From Sulfitobacter sp. THAF37 (GTDB lineage: Bacteria > Pseudomonadota > Alphaproteobacteria > Rhodobacterales > Rhodobacteraceae), in the NCBI RefSeq assembly GCF_009363555.1, contig NZ_CP045372.1, forward strand, positions 248,001 to 312,000: a stretch of 64,000 nt of DNA. Reading direction: 5' to 3'. A program made the position numbers and the translations under genes. This document shows, piece by piece, positions 12,739 through 21,311 of the stretch. Positions within the stretch are counted from its first letter, which is position 1. Each line of letters opens with the position of its first letter. The notes under the pieces were generated by a model. The model saw only the letters and a list, made by a program, of their open reading frames with translations. It was not told the DNA's origin and searched no databases.

Positions 12739-13076
12739 TTCGCCACCTCTATTTGTTCCAGAGCCGGGGAACGCCTGCGCCACCAGCCATGGATGCCTGC
12801 ACAAATAGGCGCGGAACGTTGCCGCACCTATACTAGATATGGTGGGCGATAACCGCGCCCACACGCAACCTTTTTCTTGGGGATAAGCCCAAAATAGCGG
12901 GGATAAATGCAATATCTTGTGGGGAAGACCGTGACGGGCCCAAAATTTCGACAGGGGCACGTTCCGGCGGGGAAAGGTCCACGCGCCGCAGGATCAGCCG
13001 CGGCGACGTCAGGCACCCGGGCGTTCACCCGATGCTGGCAATGAACAGGAATGGCGCGGCAGCGCCGCCTTTCGGT
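12739..13076. other. Intergenic region upstream of the YbjN gene
   Basis: The region is more AT-rich than its surroundings (for example 12870-12925) and presumably holds the promoter for the YbjN-proC-csaA unit. A 7-bp hairpin (12842-12848 with 12856-12862) lies in it, but the nearest T run is 8 bases away, so it is not a convincing terminator. No gene is seen. Confidence 0.5.
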
Positions 13077-13322
13077 TCAGCCTTTCTTGGCTTCCATCGC
13101 GTCGAGCCGCGATTTCAGCGCCTCGTTTTCCTCGCGGGCCTTCTGCGCCATGGCGCGCACAGCGTCGAATTCCTCGCGCGTTACGAAGTCGCGGTCGGCC
13201 AGCCAGCGGTCCACCATGCCCTTGAGCGCGGTCTCGGCCTCGGTCCGGGCCCCCTGCGCCACGCCCATCGCATTGGTCATCATCTGGCTGACGTCGTCGA
13301 AAAACTTGTTGCGGGTCTGCAT
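13077..13322 (-). CDS. Accessory factor UbiK / BMFP family protein
   Basis: An 81-residue protein with the family layout: an amphipathic N-terminal segment (NKFFDDVSQMMTNAMG), the motif FVTREEFDAVRAMAQKAREEN, and a C-terminal coiled coil. The family includes E. coli UbiK, which assists the ubiquinone-biosynthesis complex and binds lipids, and the Brucella membrane fusogenic protein BMFP. A role in ubiquinone synthesis is inferred from family only. It is divergent from lgt. Confidence 0.88.
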   Translation of the reverse strand: MQTRNKFFDDVSQMMTNAMGVAQGARTEAETALKGMVDRWLADRDFVTREEFDAVRAMAQKAREENEALKSRLDAMEAKKG

Positions 13323-13415
13323 GTCTGGCCTCCTGCGTTCACTTTGGCTTTATATGGGATGGAGAAGGCGCAGGCGCAAGGTTGACTTCCCCGCCGTGGC
13401 GCGCTCAATCGGCGC

Positions 13416-14303
13416 ATGATCGCGATGCTCCCCTTCCCCGACATTTCGCCCGAGATCTTCTCGATCTCGCTTTTCGGCACGACCTTTGCCCTGCGCTGGT
13501 ACGCGCTGGCCTATATCGCCGGGATCCTGATCGGCTGGCGCATCGTGGTGCGCGCCACCCGCACCCCGCGCCTGTGGAAGAACGACACGCCCGCGATGAC
13601 GCCCGCACAGGTGGAGGACCTGCTGTTCTGGGTGATCCTGGGCGTCATTCTGGGCGGGCGTCTGGGCTATGTGCTGTTCTACCAGCCGGGCGTTTACCTC
13701 TCGAACCCGCTGCGCGTTCTGCAACTGTGGGAAGGCGGCATGTCCTTTCACGGCGGGGCCCTGGGGGTGATCCTGGCCGGGTGGCTTTATACGCTGCGCC
13801 ACAAGGTTCCCACCATCTCGACCGGAGATATGGTCTGTCTCGGGCTGGCGCCCGGCCTGTTTCTGGGCCGGTTGGCCAATTTCATCAATGCCGAGCTTTG
13901 GGGCAGGCCGACCGACCTGCCCTGGGGCGTCGCCTTTCCGACAGATGCGGCACAATACTGTCCTGACGTCGCAGGTATCTGCGCCCGGCACCCCTCGCAA
14001 CTCTACGAGGCGCTGCTCGAAGGGTTGATCCTGGGCAGCCTGCTGATCTGGATGGCCTGGCGGCGCGGGGCGCTGAAGCGCGAAGGGCTGATCGGCGGGA
14101 CCTTCCTCGCGGGCTACGGCCTTGCCCGGTTCGCGGTTGAGTTCGTGCGCCAGCCCGACGCCCAGTTCGTCAGCGAAGGCAACCCGCTGGGGCTGGCCTG
14201 GCACGTGGGCGGCGTCGGGCTGACCATGGGCCAGATCCTGTGCCTGCCGATGATTGTGGTGGGGCTTGTGCTGATCCTGCGGGCGCGCCGCCGCCCGGCA
14301 TGA
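13416..14303 (+). CDS. lgt: Prolipoprotein diacylglyceryl transferase
   Basis: A 295-residue polytopic inner-membrane enzyme that transfers diacylglycerol from phosphatidylglycerol to the lipobox cysteine of prolipoproteins. Seven hydrophobic segments are visible. The Lgt signature [20 protein letters not shown] lies at about residues 150-169. The MSFHGGALG loop and [13 protein letters not shown] also match the essential residues of the family. Its ATGA overlaps the start of the next gene. It presumably modifies the lipoproteins encoded elsewhere in the window. Confidence 0.97.
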   Translation: MIAMLPFPDISPEIFSISLFGTTFALRWYALAYIAGILIGWRIVVRATRTPRLWKNDTPAMTPAQVEDLLFWVILGVILGGRLGYVLFYQPGVYLSNPLRVLQLWEGGMSFHGGALGVILAGWLYTLRHKVPTISTGDMVCLGLAPGLFLGRLANFINAELWGRPTDLPWGVAFPTDAAQYCPDVAGICARHPSQLYEALLEGLILGSLLIWMAWRRGALKREGLIGGTFLAGYGLARFAVEFVRQPDAQFVSEGNPLGLAWHVGGVGLTMGQILCLPMIVVGLVLILRARRRPA

Positions 14304-15361
14304 GCCTGCAGGACCATATCATCGCGCGCATCCGGGCCGAAGGGCCGATGCGGCTGGACGACTATATGCACAGCTGCCTGCTGCATCCGCGGTGGGGCTA
14401 TTACGCCACGCGCGACCCGCTCGGAGCGGAGGGAGATTTCACCACCGCCCCCGAGATCAGCCAGATGTTCGGAGAGCTGATCGGCCTCGCCCTGGCGCAG
14501 AAATGGCTGGACGACGGCGCCCCCGCCCCCTTTACCCTGGCCGAGCTTGGCCCCGGACGCGGCACGCTGATGGCGGACATCCTGCGCGCGAGCGCGCGGG
14601 TGCCGGGTTTCGCCGAGGCGGCCGAGGTGGTGCTGGTCGAAGCATCGGACACCCTGCGCGCTGTGCAGGCGCGGACGCTGGCGGCCCATGCCGTCACCCC
14701 GGTCACGACCACGGACGCCCTGCCCGACCAGGCGCTCTATCTCGTGGCGAACGAATTCTTCGACGCCCTGCCGATCCGGCAGTTCGTGCGCGACGGCACC
14801 GGCTGGCGCGAGCGGCAGGTGGGGCTGCAGGAGGACGCGCTGGTGCTGGGCCTGGGCCCCGCACAGCCGCAGCCGGCGCTGAAGGACAGGCTGGAGGACA
14901 CCCGCGACGGCGATCTGGTCGAGGTCTGCGAGGCGCTGTCATCCGTGCTGGCGCCGGTCACGGCGCGCATCGCCCGGCATGGCGGAGCGGCGTTGATCGT
15001 GGATTACGGCGACTGGCGCACGCTGGGCGACACATGGCAGGCCGTCCACAAGCACGCGGCCACCGATCCGCTGAAGGCACCGGGCACCGCCGACCTGACC
15101 GCCCATGTGGATTTCGAGGCGATCGCCCGCGCCGCCGCGCCCTGTGCCCACACCCGAGTGACCCCGCAGGGCGTCTTTCTTGAGCGGTTGGGCATCACGC
15201 AGCGTGCGCAACAACTTGCCCGCGGGCTGACCGGTCCGGCGCTGAACAGCCATGTGGCTGCACATCGGCGGTTGACGCATCCGCAGGAAATGGGAAACCT
15301 CTTCAAGGTGATCGCCCTGCACCGCCAGGGCGAGGCACCGCCACCGGGACTGGAAACATGA
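14300..15361 (+). CDS. Class I SAM-dependent methyltransferase, MidA/NDUFAF7 family
   Basis: 353 residues. The N-terminal signature [21 protein letters not shown] and the SAM loop [16 protein letters not shown] identify the MidA/NDUFAF7 family. The mitochondrial member methylates an arginine of a complex I subunit, so complex I assembly is the likely role (inference by homology). ATG 14300 overlaps the lgt stop as ATGA, and its own stop overlaps the next start the same way, so lgt, this gene and pgeF form a coupled cassette. The longer upstream frame is rejected because it overlaps lgt. Confidence 0.92.
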   Translation: MSLQDHIIARIRAEGPMRLDDYMHSCLLHPRWGYYATRDPLGAEGDFTTAPEISQMFGELIGLALAQKWLDDGAPAPFTLAELGPGRGTLMADILRASARVPGFAEAAEVVLVEASDTLRAVQARTLAAHAVTPVTTTDALPDQALYLVANEFFDALPIRQFVRDGTGWRERQVGLQEDALVLGLGPAQPQPALKDRLEDTRDGDLVEVCEALSSVLAPVTARIARHGGAALIVDYGDWRTLGDTWQAVHKHAATDPLKAPGTADLTAHVDFEAIARAAAPCAHTRVTPQGVFLERLGITQRAQQLARGLTGPALNSHVAAHRRLTHPQEMGNLFKVIALHRQGEAPPPGLET

Positions 15362-16113
15362 CGCTGGAAATCATCACCTCCGACAGCCTCGCCCCCCTGC
15401 GCCACGGGTTCTTCACCCGCGCGGGCGGCGCGTCGTCGGGGGTCTTTTCGGGGCTGAACTGCGGGATGGGCAGTTCGGACCAGCGTGAAATCGTGACGAT
15501 CAACCGCCACCGGGTGGCCGGGGCGATGGACGTACCGCCCGAGCATCTTCTGGGCGTGCATCAGGTGCATTCCGCCAGGGCCGTCACCGTGGACGCGCCG
15601 CTGGCAGAACGGCCCCGCGCGGACGCGCTGGTGACGGCGACGCCGGGGCTGGCCCTGTCGGTTCTGGCGGCCGACTGCCAGCCGGTCCTCTTCGCCGACC
15701 CACAGGCCGGGGTGATCGGTGCCGCCCATGCGGGTTGGCGCGGGGCGCTTGACGGTGTGCTGCACGCGACGGTCGACGCAATGGTGGCGCTGGGGGCGAC
15801 CCCGGAGGGGATCACGGCGGTGATCGGCCCCTGCATCAGCCAACGCGCCTACGAGGTCGGGCCGGAATTCTTCGAGGATTTCATCGCCGAAGATCAGAGT
15901 TATGCCCGCTATTTCGCCAATGGCGAAGGCGACCGGATGCTGTTCGACCTGCCGGGCTTTGGCCTGAACCGGCTGCGCGCGGCGGGCGTGGGCCATGCCG
16001 AATGGACGCGCCATTGCACCTACAGCGACCCGGCCCGATTCTATTCCTACCGGCGCAGCACCCATCGCAGGGAAGCCGACTATGGGCGGCTGATCTCGGC
16101 GATCCGGCTCTGA
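15358..16113 (+). CDS. pgeF: Peptidoglycan editing factor PgeF (YfiH, laccase-domain)
   Basis: A 251-residue member of the DUF152/YfiH family. The metal/catalytic residues are present in GVHQVHS, AADCQPVLF and GAAHAGWRG. The C-terminal pattern HCTYSDPARFYSYRR is also typical. E. coli PgeF is an amidase that removes wrongly incorporated serine from peptidoglycan precursors; older annotations call it polyphenol oxidase. Start ATG 15358 overlaps the previous stop by 4 bp. With lgt it places two envelope-maturation enzymes in one transcript. Confidence 0.93.
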   Translation: MTLEIITSDSLAPLRHGFFTRAGGASSGVFSGLNCGMGSSDQREIVTINRHRVAGAMDVPPEHLLGVHQVHSARAVTVDAPLAERPRADALVTATPGLALSVLAADCQPVLFADPQAGVIGAAHAGWRGALDGVLHATVDAMVALGATPEGITAVIGPCISQRAYEVGPEFFEDFIAEDQSYARYFANGEGDRMLFDLPGFGLNRLRAAGVGHAEWTRHCTYSDPARFYSYRRSTHRREADYGRLISAIRL

Positions 16114-16397
16114 TCCTGGCGCAATTGGGGCATCCTTGGCCCCGTTCCTGCCCGAAACAGGTGGCGCAAGGCGGAAACAATCCGCGCGAATTGGCTGGAT
16201 TGGCCACAAGACTGGCAAGAAAATCCTTAAAACAAAGGGTTTTTCCAATTAGGGCAAGCTGGCCACAAACGCGGCCCGCAAGGCGGCGCATTTTTCCATT
16301 TTTTTTAGCAAAGGCCAAAAACACGCCCGATTGGTCCGACATATTGATCCTCAAGCAAGGGCAAAGACCCGACAACATGCAGACCGAGGATGAGACA

Positions 16398-16544
16398 ATG
16401 AAAACCAACACACGCTTTATCAAGAATGTCGCTGAAACCGCCGCCAAGAACGACACCGTGATGCCCTGGGCCCGTGGCGCACGCCGCAAGGCGTTTATCG
16501 CCAAGCGCGCCGCCGAAGCGACACCGGCCCGCAAGACCGCCTGA
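16398..16544 (+). CDS. Small basic hypothetical protein (48 aa)
   Basis: A 48-residue protein starting MKTNTRFIKNV. Its C-terminal half is strongly basic (PWARGARRKAFIAKRAAE). GAGGA seven bases upstream supports ATG 16398; ATG 16377 would add seven residues. A strong rho-independent terminator follows within 70 bases, and a long AT-rich leader precedes it, so it looks like an independent small gene. I believe short PW-RGARR proteins of this size are conserved in Rhodobacterales, but the function is unknown. Nucleic-acid binding is only a guess from the charge. Confidence 0.7.
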   Translation: MKTNTRFIKNVAETAAKNDTVMPWARGARRKAFIAKRAAEATPARKTA

Positions 16545-16865
16545 CGGCAGTACCGGCCAGGCGTTCGTCGCGAGCTTTCCCTCCCGCCTGATCTGGTCGG
16601 TACGATTGCAGCCCCCTTCGCGTTGATTCGCGAGGGGGGCTTTTTCGTGCCTGATTGTGGCAGGATCACCGGGAAACGAGGAAACAGAATGGCGGTTTGC
16701 GGTGAAATTGGACCAAAATGAGGCACAAATGTTCGGCAAACTTTGACAATCGCCCCCGTTCATGACGATTTAAGTGTCGTTGAATACATGAAATGACAGA
16801 ACGTTATTTCCGTTGTTGTCGGTGGGGGCCGACACGGATGTGACCAACCTTGAAAGGGTGATCGC
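16545..16865. other. Intergenic region before the Hint-domain gene
   Basis: It contains the terminator at 16611-16645 and then about 220 bp of lower-GC sequence that presumably holds the promoter of the Hint-domain gene. A small hairpin GTCGG/CCGAC lies at 16818-16833, just ahead of the AAAGGGTG ribosome-binding region. No other gene is seen. Confidence 0.5.
16611..16645 (+). terminator. Rho-independent terminator after the 48-aa gene
   Basis: A 12-bp GC-rich stem (16611-16622 with 16629-16640, one G-T wobble) with loop TTGATT is followed immediately by five T residues. Confidence 0.88.
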
Positions 16866-17654
16866 ATGAACATGACCGCTGCCCCAGGTTCGCGCCTGGC
16901 CACCACACTGAAAAGACCGGGTGGATACGACATCCACGCGCCGGGCCCCGCAAACGGCGGGATACGTGCCGCCGCCCCCATGCCCACGCGCAATTTCGAG
17001 ATTGCCGCGCTGCGCGCGGATGGATCGCTGTATATCGGGCAGGACACCGCCCCGGCGATTCCGCTGTTCGAATCGGCCTTTTCCGCCTTTGCCCGCGGCA
17101 CGCTGATCCAGACCGTCGCCGGGGAGGTCGCGGTCGAAGACCTGCAACCGGGCGACATGATCAACACGTCGAGCGGCGAACCGGCCAAGCTGGTCTGGAT
17201 CGGATCTTCGAGTTTCGTGCCTGCCGACGCGGGCCGCCGGATGCCGCTGGTCCGCATCATGGCGGACAGTTTCGGCCAGGGACGGCCGCAGTCCTTCCTG
17301 ACCGTCGGGCCGGGCGCACGCATCCTGCACACACCGCACCACCTGCGGTCCGAGGCGGGCGGCACCCGGATGTTGACCTCGGTGCGGGAATTCGTGGATG
17401 GCGTCAACGTGATCGAGATCGTGCCGCCGACGCCGGTACGGCTGTTCCACATCTGCCTCGACCGGCACGCGGCGATCAACGCAGGCGGGCTGGAGATGGA
17501 GACCTTTCATCCCGGCGCCAACGCGACCCGCACGGTCAGCCATTCACTGCGGGACCGCTTTCTGGGCATGTTCCCCCGCATCAGCCACATCACCGACTTC
17601 GGGCCGCTCGCCCATCCCCGCGCCCCGGAGGCGGAGTCCGGTCAGGTCGCCTGA
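16866..17654 (+). CDS. Hint-domain (hedgehog/intein fold) protein
   Basis: 262 residues. Residues 75-240 fit the short Hint module common in Rhodobacteraceae. The opening ARGTLIQTVAGEVAVEDLQP is followed by GDMINT, KLVWIGSSSF and LHTPHHLR. Hint domains normally open with a nucleophilic cysteine used for self-cleavage; here that position reads FSAFARGT with no cysteine, so autoprocessing is unlikely. The first 70 residues are low-complexity and lack a signal peptide. In related proteins Hint modules end large secreted RTX-like proteins, but here the module stands alone. Function unknown. Confidence 0.82.
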   Translation: MNMTAAPGSRLATTLKRPGGYDIHAPGPANGGIRAAAPMPTRNFEIAALRADGSLYIGQDTAPAIPLFESAFSAFARGTLIQTVAGEVAVEDLQPGDMINTSSGEPAKLVWIGSSSFVPADAGRRMPLVRIMADSFGQGRPQSFLTVGPGARILHTPHHLRSEAGGTRMLTSVREFVDGVNVIEIVPPTPVRLFHICLDRHAAINAGGLEMETFHPGANATRTVSHSLRDRFLGMFPRISHITDFGPLAHPRAPEAESGQVA

Positions 17655-17682
17655 CCGGAACCGGCCAGCCCCGGGTATTGCG

Positions 17683-18183
17683 TCAGGGCGCTGTCTTGAG
17701 ACGTTCTTCCAACACGTCGAAGGGCACGCCCGGCTCATCCTTGGCGCCACGGATGACGAGGCTTGTCTTGACGCTGGCGACATTTGGCGTGGTCAGCAGC
17801 TTGCCGGTCAGGAAGCTTTGAAAGCTGGACAGGTCCGGCGCCACGCATTTGATGATGAAGTCCACCTCGCCGTTGAGCATGTGGCACTCCCTGACCAGCG
17901 GCCAGTCGCGGCATTTCTGTTCAAAGGCGCTCAGGTCTGCCTCGGCCTGGCTGGCGAGACCCACCATGGCAAAGACCTGAACTTCGAACCCCAGTTCACG
18001 GGCATCGACGTCGGCGTGATAGCCGCGGATGTATCCTTGTTCCTCCAGCGTGCGCACGCGGCGCAGACAGGGCGGTGCGGAGATTCCGACCCGCTTGGCA
18101 AGCTCCACGTTGGTCATACGGCCATCGGCCTGCAGTTCGGCCAGGATCTTGCGATCAATCGGATCAAGCCGTGTGCCTGCCAT
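17683..18183 (-). CDS. Lrp/AsnC family transcriptional regulator
   Basis: 166 residues. An N-terminal winged helix-turn-helix (LDPIDRKILAELQADGRMTNVELAKRV) and recognition helix ISAPPCLRRVRTLEEQGYI come first. A C-terminal RAM ligand-binding domain (HMLNGEVDFIIKCVAPDLSSF) follows. ATG 18183 is chosen over the upstream extension because it gives the standard MAGTRLDPIDRKIL start. It is divergent from trxB, a neighbourhood that recurs in alphaproteobacteria. Its ligand, probably an amino acid, and its targets are unknown. Confidence 0.93.
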   Translation of the reverse strand: MAGTRLDPIDRKILAELQADGRMTNVELAKRVGISAPPCLRRVRTLEEQGYIRGYHADVDARELGFEVQVFAMVGLASQAEADLSAFEQKCRDWPLVRECHMLNGEVDFIIKCVAPDLSSFQSFLTGKLLTTPNVASVKTSLVIRGAKDEPGVPFDVLEERLKTAP

Positions 18184-18398
18184 GATACCCCCTGTGGATT
18201 TTGCACTTCTTATAACAGCGCCGCCGGGCTGCGCAATATTCTTTCGCGAGCACGCAACAATCTTCCGGAAACTACTCTTAGCCCCGGCCCGCAGCGATGG
18301 AAAGCCCCTCTGCGCGTCGGGCCTGTCCATCGGGGGTTTAAGCATGGGCGCGGCGGGGCTATATCACGGGGGCTGCAATTGACGTTCGGGGGTGCCAT

Positions 18399-19409
18399 AT
18401 GGCCGAAACACGCAAGACCAAGGTTCTGATCATCGGCTCCGGCCCGGCGGGCTACACCGCCGGCGTCTATGCCAGCCGCGCCATGCTGGAACCGATTCTG
18501 GTGCAGGGCATCGAACCCGGCGGCCAGCTGACCACCACCACCGAGGTCGAGAACTGGCCCGGCGATACAGAGGTGCAGGGCCCCGACCTGATGGTGCGCA
18601 TGCAGGACCACGCCAAGGCGATGGGAACCGAGATCATCGGCGACATCATCACCGATCTGGACCTCAGCAGCCGCCCGTTCCACGCCAAGGGCGACAGCGG
18701 CACGACCTACGTGGCCGACGCCGTGATCCTGGCGACCGGCGCGCGGGCGAAATGGCTCGGCCTGCCGACGGAGGACAAGTTCAAGGGCTTCGGCGTCTCC
18801 GCCTGCGCGACCTGTGACGGCTTCTTTTACCGCGGTCAGGAGATCGTCGTGGTCGGCGGCGGCAACACCGCCGTCGAAGAGGCTCTGTTCCTGACCAACT
18901 TTGCGTCCAAGGTGACGCTGATCCATCGCCGGGACGAGCTGCGGGCAGAGAAAATCCTGATCGACCGGCTGATGAAGAACCCCAAGATCGAACCGCTGTG
19001 GTTTCACACGCTGGAAGAAGTCTATGGCACCGACAGCCCGCTGGGTGTGGAGGGGATCAAGGTCAAGCACGTCGAAACCGGCGAGATCACGGACATCCCC
19101 GCCAAGGGCGTGTTCATCGCCATCGGCCATGCGCCCGCCAACGAACTGGTCAAGGACACGCTGGAAACCCATATGGGCGGCTACGTCGTGACCAAACCCG
19201 ACAGCACCGAAACCTCGGTCCCCGGTGTTTTTGCCGCGGGCGATCTGACCGACCATAAATACCGGCAGGCGGTGACAAGCGCCGGGATGGGATGCATGGC
19301 CGCGCTGGAGGCGGAGCGTTTCCTGGCCGAGGTCGGCGACGACGTGGAGATCGAGGGCGGCAAGGAAACCTCCCTGCCGCTTGGCTACGGCGCGCGGGTG
19401 GCGGAGTAA
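18399..19409 (+). CDS. trxB: Thioredoxin reductase
   Basis: A 336-residue low-molecular-weight NADPH-thioredoxin reductase. The FAD-binding IIGSGPAGYTAGVYASRA lies at the N-terminus, the redox-active CATC in VSACATCDGFFY, and the NADPH-binding VVVGGGNTAVEEALFL. FAD contact PGVFAAGDLTDHKYRQA is near the end. The length is normal. A GGGGG-type ribosome-binding site precedes ATG 18399. It keeps thioredoxin reduced in the cytosol, which also serves the sulfate-reduction route started by the sat/cysC gene downstream. Confidence 0.96.
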   Translation: MAETRKTKVLIIGSGPAGYTAGVYASRAMLEPILVQGIEPGGQLTTTTEVENWPGDTEVQGPDLMVRMQDHAKAMGTEIIGDIITDLDLSSRPFHAKGDSGTTYVADAVILATGARAKWLGLPTEDKFKGFGVSACATCDGFFYRGQEIVVVGGGNTAVEEALFLTNFASKVTLIHRRDELRAEKILIDRLMKNPKIEPLWFHTLEEVYGTDSPLGVEGIKVKHVETGEITDIPAKGVFIAIGHAPANELVKDTLETHMGGYVVTKPDSTETSVPGVFAAGDLTDHKYRQAVTSAGMGCMAALEAERFLAEVGDDVEIEGGKETSLPLGYGARVAE

Positions 19410-19479
19410 CCCGCGCTGCCGACGCGCTTGACCCGATCCTTGCGTCCCCGCACTGTCTGACCGACGCAAGGAGCAGATC

Positions 19480-21171
19480 ATGGACGAACTCTGGCGCGGC
19501 ACCATTGCCACACGGCTGCGCATCGCCAGCGGTCTCGTTCTTTTCGCCTATGCGTTGCTGCATTTTCTGAACATCGGGCTCGGGCTCTTCTCGACCGAGC
19601 TGATGCACGCGGCACAGGACCTGCGCCAGATCGTGACCCGCAGCATCCCCGGCACGATCCTGATCTACGGCGCCTTCGCGGTGCATCTGACGATGGTCCT
19701 TGCCCGGCTGGCGCTGCGGGGCACATTGCGGATGCCGCCGTGGGAGGCCGCGCAGACCGTCTTTGGCCTGCTGATTCCAGTGCTGCTGATCGCCCATCTG
19801 GTGCACACCCGAACCGCGCATGAACTCTTCGGTGTGCAGGACGAGATGGGCTATATCTCTCTGCTGCTCTACAACACGCTGGACGGCTGGAAGCAATGCG
19901 CGCTGCTCTTGCTGGTCTGGGCGCATGGCTGCATCGGGCTGCATTTCTGGCTGCGGGGCAAGGCCTGGTGGCGCCGCGCCCTGCCCTGGCTTGCCGGTGT
20001 CGCGGCGCTTGTACCCGCCTTTGCGCTTGCCGGCTTTCTGACAGAGGCACGTCGGATCAGCGCGCGTTTCGCGGTACCGCAACAGCGCGAGACGATCTTT
20101 GCCGACTACAACTTTCCCGATGCGGACACCTTTGCCCTGCTCATCGGCTGGACCCGCACATTGGGCTGGGGGCTGTTCGGGCTGCTGGTCGCCGTTGCCG
20201 CGATCTACGTCGCCAAGGCGGTGCTGGCCCGGCGGCAGTCGGTGCGCGTGCGCTATGTCGACGGGCCGCAGGTCTGGGCGCCCAGAGGGCTGACCCTGCT
20301 GGAGGTGTCGCGTCTGCGCGGGGTCCCGCATGCGTCGCTCTGCGGCGGTCGGGGGCGCTGCACCACCTGTCGGGTGCTGGTGGAGGAAGGCGCCGAAGAT
20401 CTGCCGCCCCCCACGCCGGCCGAAGCACGCAGCCTTGCCGCCGTCCGCGCCGGACCGGGCACCCGGCTGGCGTGCCAGATCGTCCCCGTCGCGCCCACGA
20501 CCGTCTTTCGCGTGTTCCAGCCCGACGGCCACCGCCGGCACCGCACCCATGCCAGCCAGGGTGAGGAAAAGCGGCTGGCGCTCATGTTCCTCGACATGCG
20601 CGGTTTCACGGCCCGTACCACGGGGCAATTGCCCTATGACGTGGTGTTCCTGCTGAACCGGTTCTTCGACGCGGTCGTGCCTGCCGTCACCGGCCAGGGC
20701 GGGACGATCGACAAATACCTGGGCGATGGTTTCCTGGCCATTTTTGAAAGCGCCACGCCGCAGGCGTCGGCCCAGTCCGCGCTGCGTGCGATCGAGGGCG
20801 TGGCCCGCGCACTGGACACCTTCAACGCGCAACTGGCGGAAGAACGCCAGCCCCCCGTTGCCATCGGCATCGGCGCGCATCTGGGCGATGTCGTACTGGG
20901 CGAAATCGGCGCGGTCGGTCAGGCCCCGCGTACCCTGATCGGGGACACGGTGAATACCGCTTCGCGGCTCGAAGGCGTGACGAAAGAGCACGGTGTGCAG
21001 GCCATGATCTCGGCACCGCTTCTGTTGGCGGCGGGTCATACCCCCGACCTTGAACAGATGGTCGAGCTTGATCTGCGCGGCGTTCAGGCTCCGCTTGCCG
21101 CCTGGCCCGTGGACCACGCCGCCGACCTTGCGGCCCGGCTCAGGGCGCTTTCACCGGCAGGAACCGCCTGA
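19480..21171 (+). CDS. Six-helix membrane / 2Fe-2S ferredoxin / class III adenylate cyclase fusion
   Basis: 563 residues in three parts. Residues 15-250 hold about six hydrophobic helices with many histidines (H28, H69, H106, H109, H149, H155), resembling a succinate dehydrogenase-type b-heme membrane domain. Residues 255-345 form a plant-type 2Fe-2S ferredoxin domain with C288, C294, C297 and C332. Residues 362-545 are a class III cyclase catalytic domain: metal aspartates D372 and D416, K412 for adenine, and N492 and R496 in DTVNTASRLEG. It should make cAMP in response to membrane redox state. S. meliloti CyaC has a comparable membrane heme domain (recalled). Heme binding and redox control here are inference. 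Confidence 0.88.
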   Translation: MDELWRGTIATRLRIASGLVLFAYALLHFLNIGLGLFSTELMHAAQDLRQIVTRSIPGTILIYGAFAVHLTMVLARLALRGTLRMPPWEAAQTVFGLLIPVLLIAHLVHTRTAHELFGVQDEMGYISLLLYNTLDGWKQCALLLLVWAHGCIGLHFWLRGKAWWRRALPWLAGVAALVPAFALAGFLTEARRISARFAVPQQRETIFADYNFPDADTFALLIGWTRTLGWGLFGLLVAVAAIYVAKAVLARRQSVRVRYVDGPQVWAPRGLTLLEVSRLRGVPHASLCGGRGRCTTCRVLVEEGAEDLPPPTPAEARSLAAVRAGPGTRLACQIVPVAPTTVFRVFQPDGHRRHRTHASQGEEKRLALMFLDMRGFTARTTGQLPYDVVFLLNRFFDAVVPAVTGQGGTIDKYLGDGFLAIFESATPQASAQSALRAIEGVARALDTFNAQLAEERQPPVAIGIGAHLGDVVLGEIGAVGQAPRTLIGDTVNTASRLEGVTKEHGVQAMISAPLLLAAGHTPDLEQMVELDLRGVQAPLAAWPVDHAADLAARLRALSPAGTA

Positions 21172-21198
21172 AACCCGCCTTTTTGAGCCATTTTCCGC

Positions 21199-21217
21199 AA
21201 TCCATCGCGGATTTTTT
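21199..21217 (+). terminator. Weak putative terminator after the cyclase gene
   Basis: A 5-bp stem AATCC/GGATT with loop ATCGC runs into a T6 tract, 28 bases after the cyclase stop. The short stem makes it tentative. Confidence 0.35.
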
Positions 21218-21311
21218 CGGTTTCCACGCATGCACTCCTAGACTTGGCCAGCCTCTGGGGGCATAGGGCCTGCGACACGGTCAAGCGAGATAAGGCGAAA
21301 GTGAGTTTGAT

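Noticed and set aside
12842..12875. Hairpin plus T run as terminator
   Set aside because: The T run is 8 bases beyond the 7-bp stem and no plus-strand gene ends nearby.
19150..21117. 655-codon open frame antisense to trxB end and the cyclase
   Set aside because: A shadow of high-GC codon bias; His/Gln/Arg-rich, no recognisable domain, opposite to well-supported genes.
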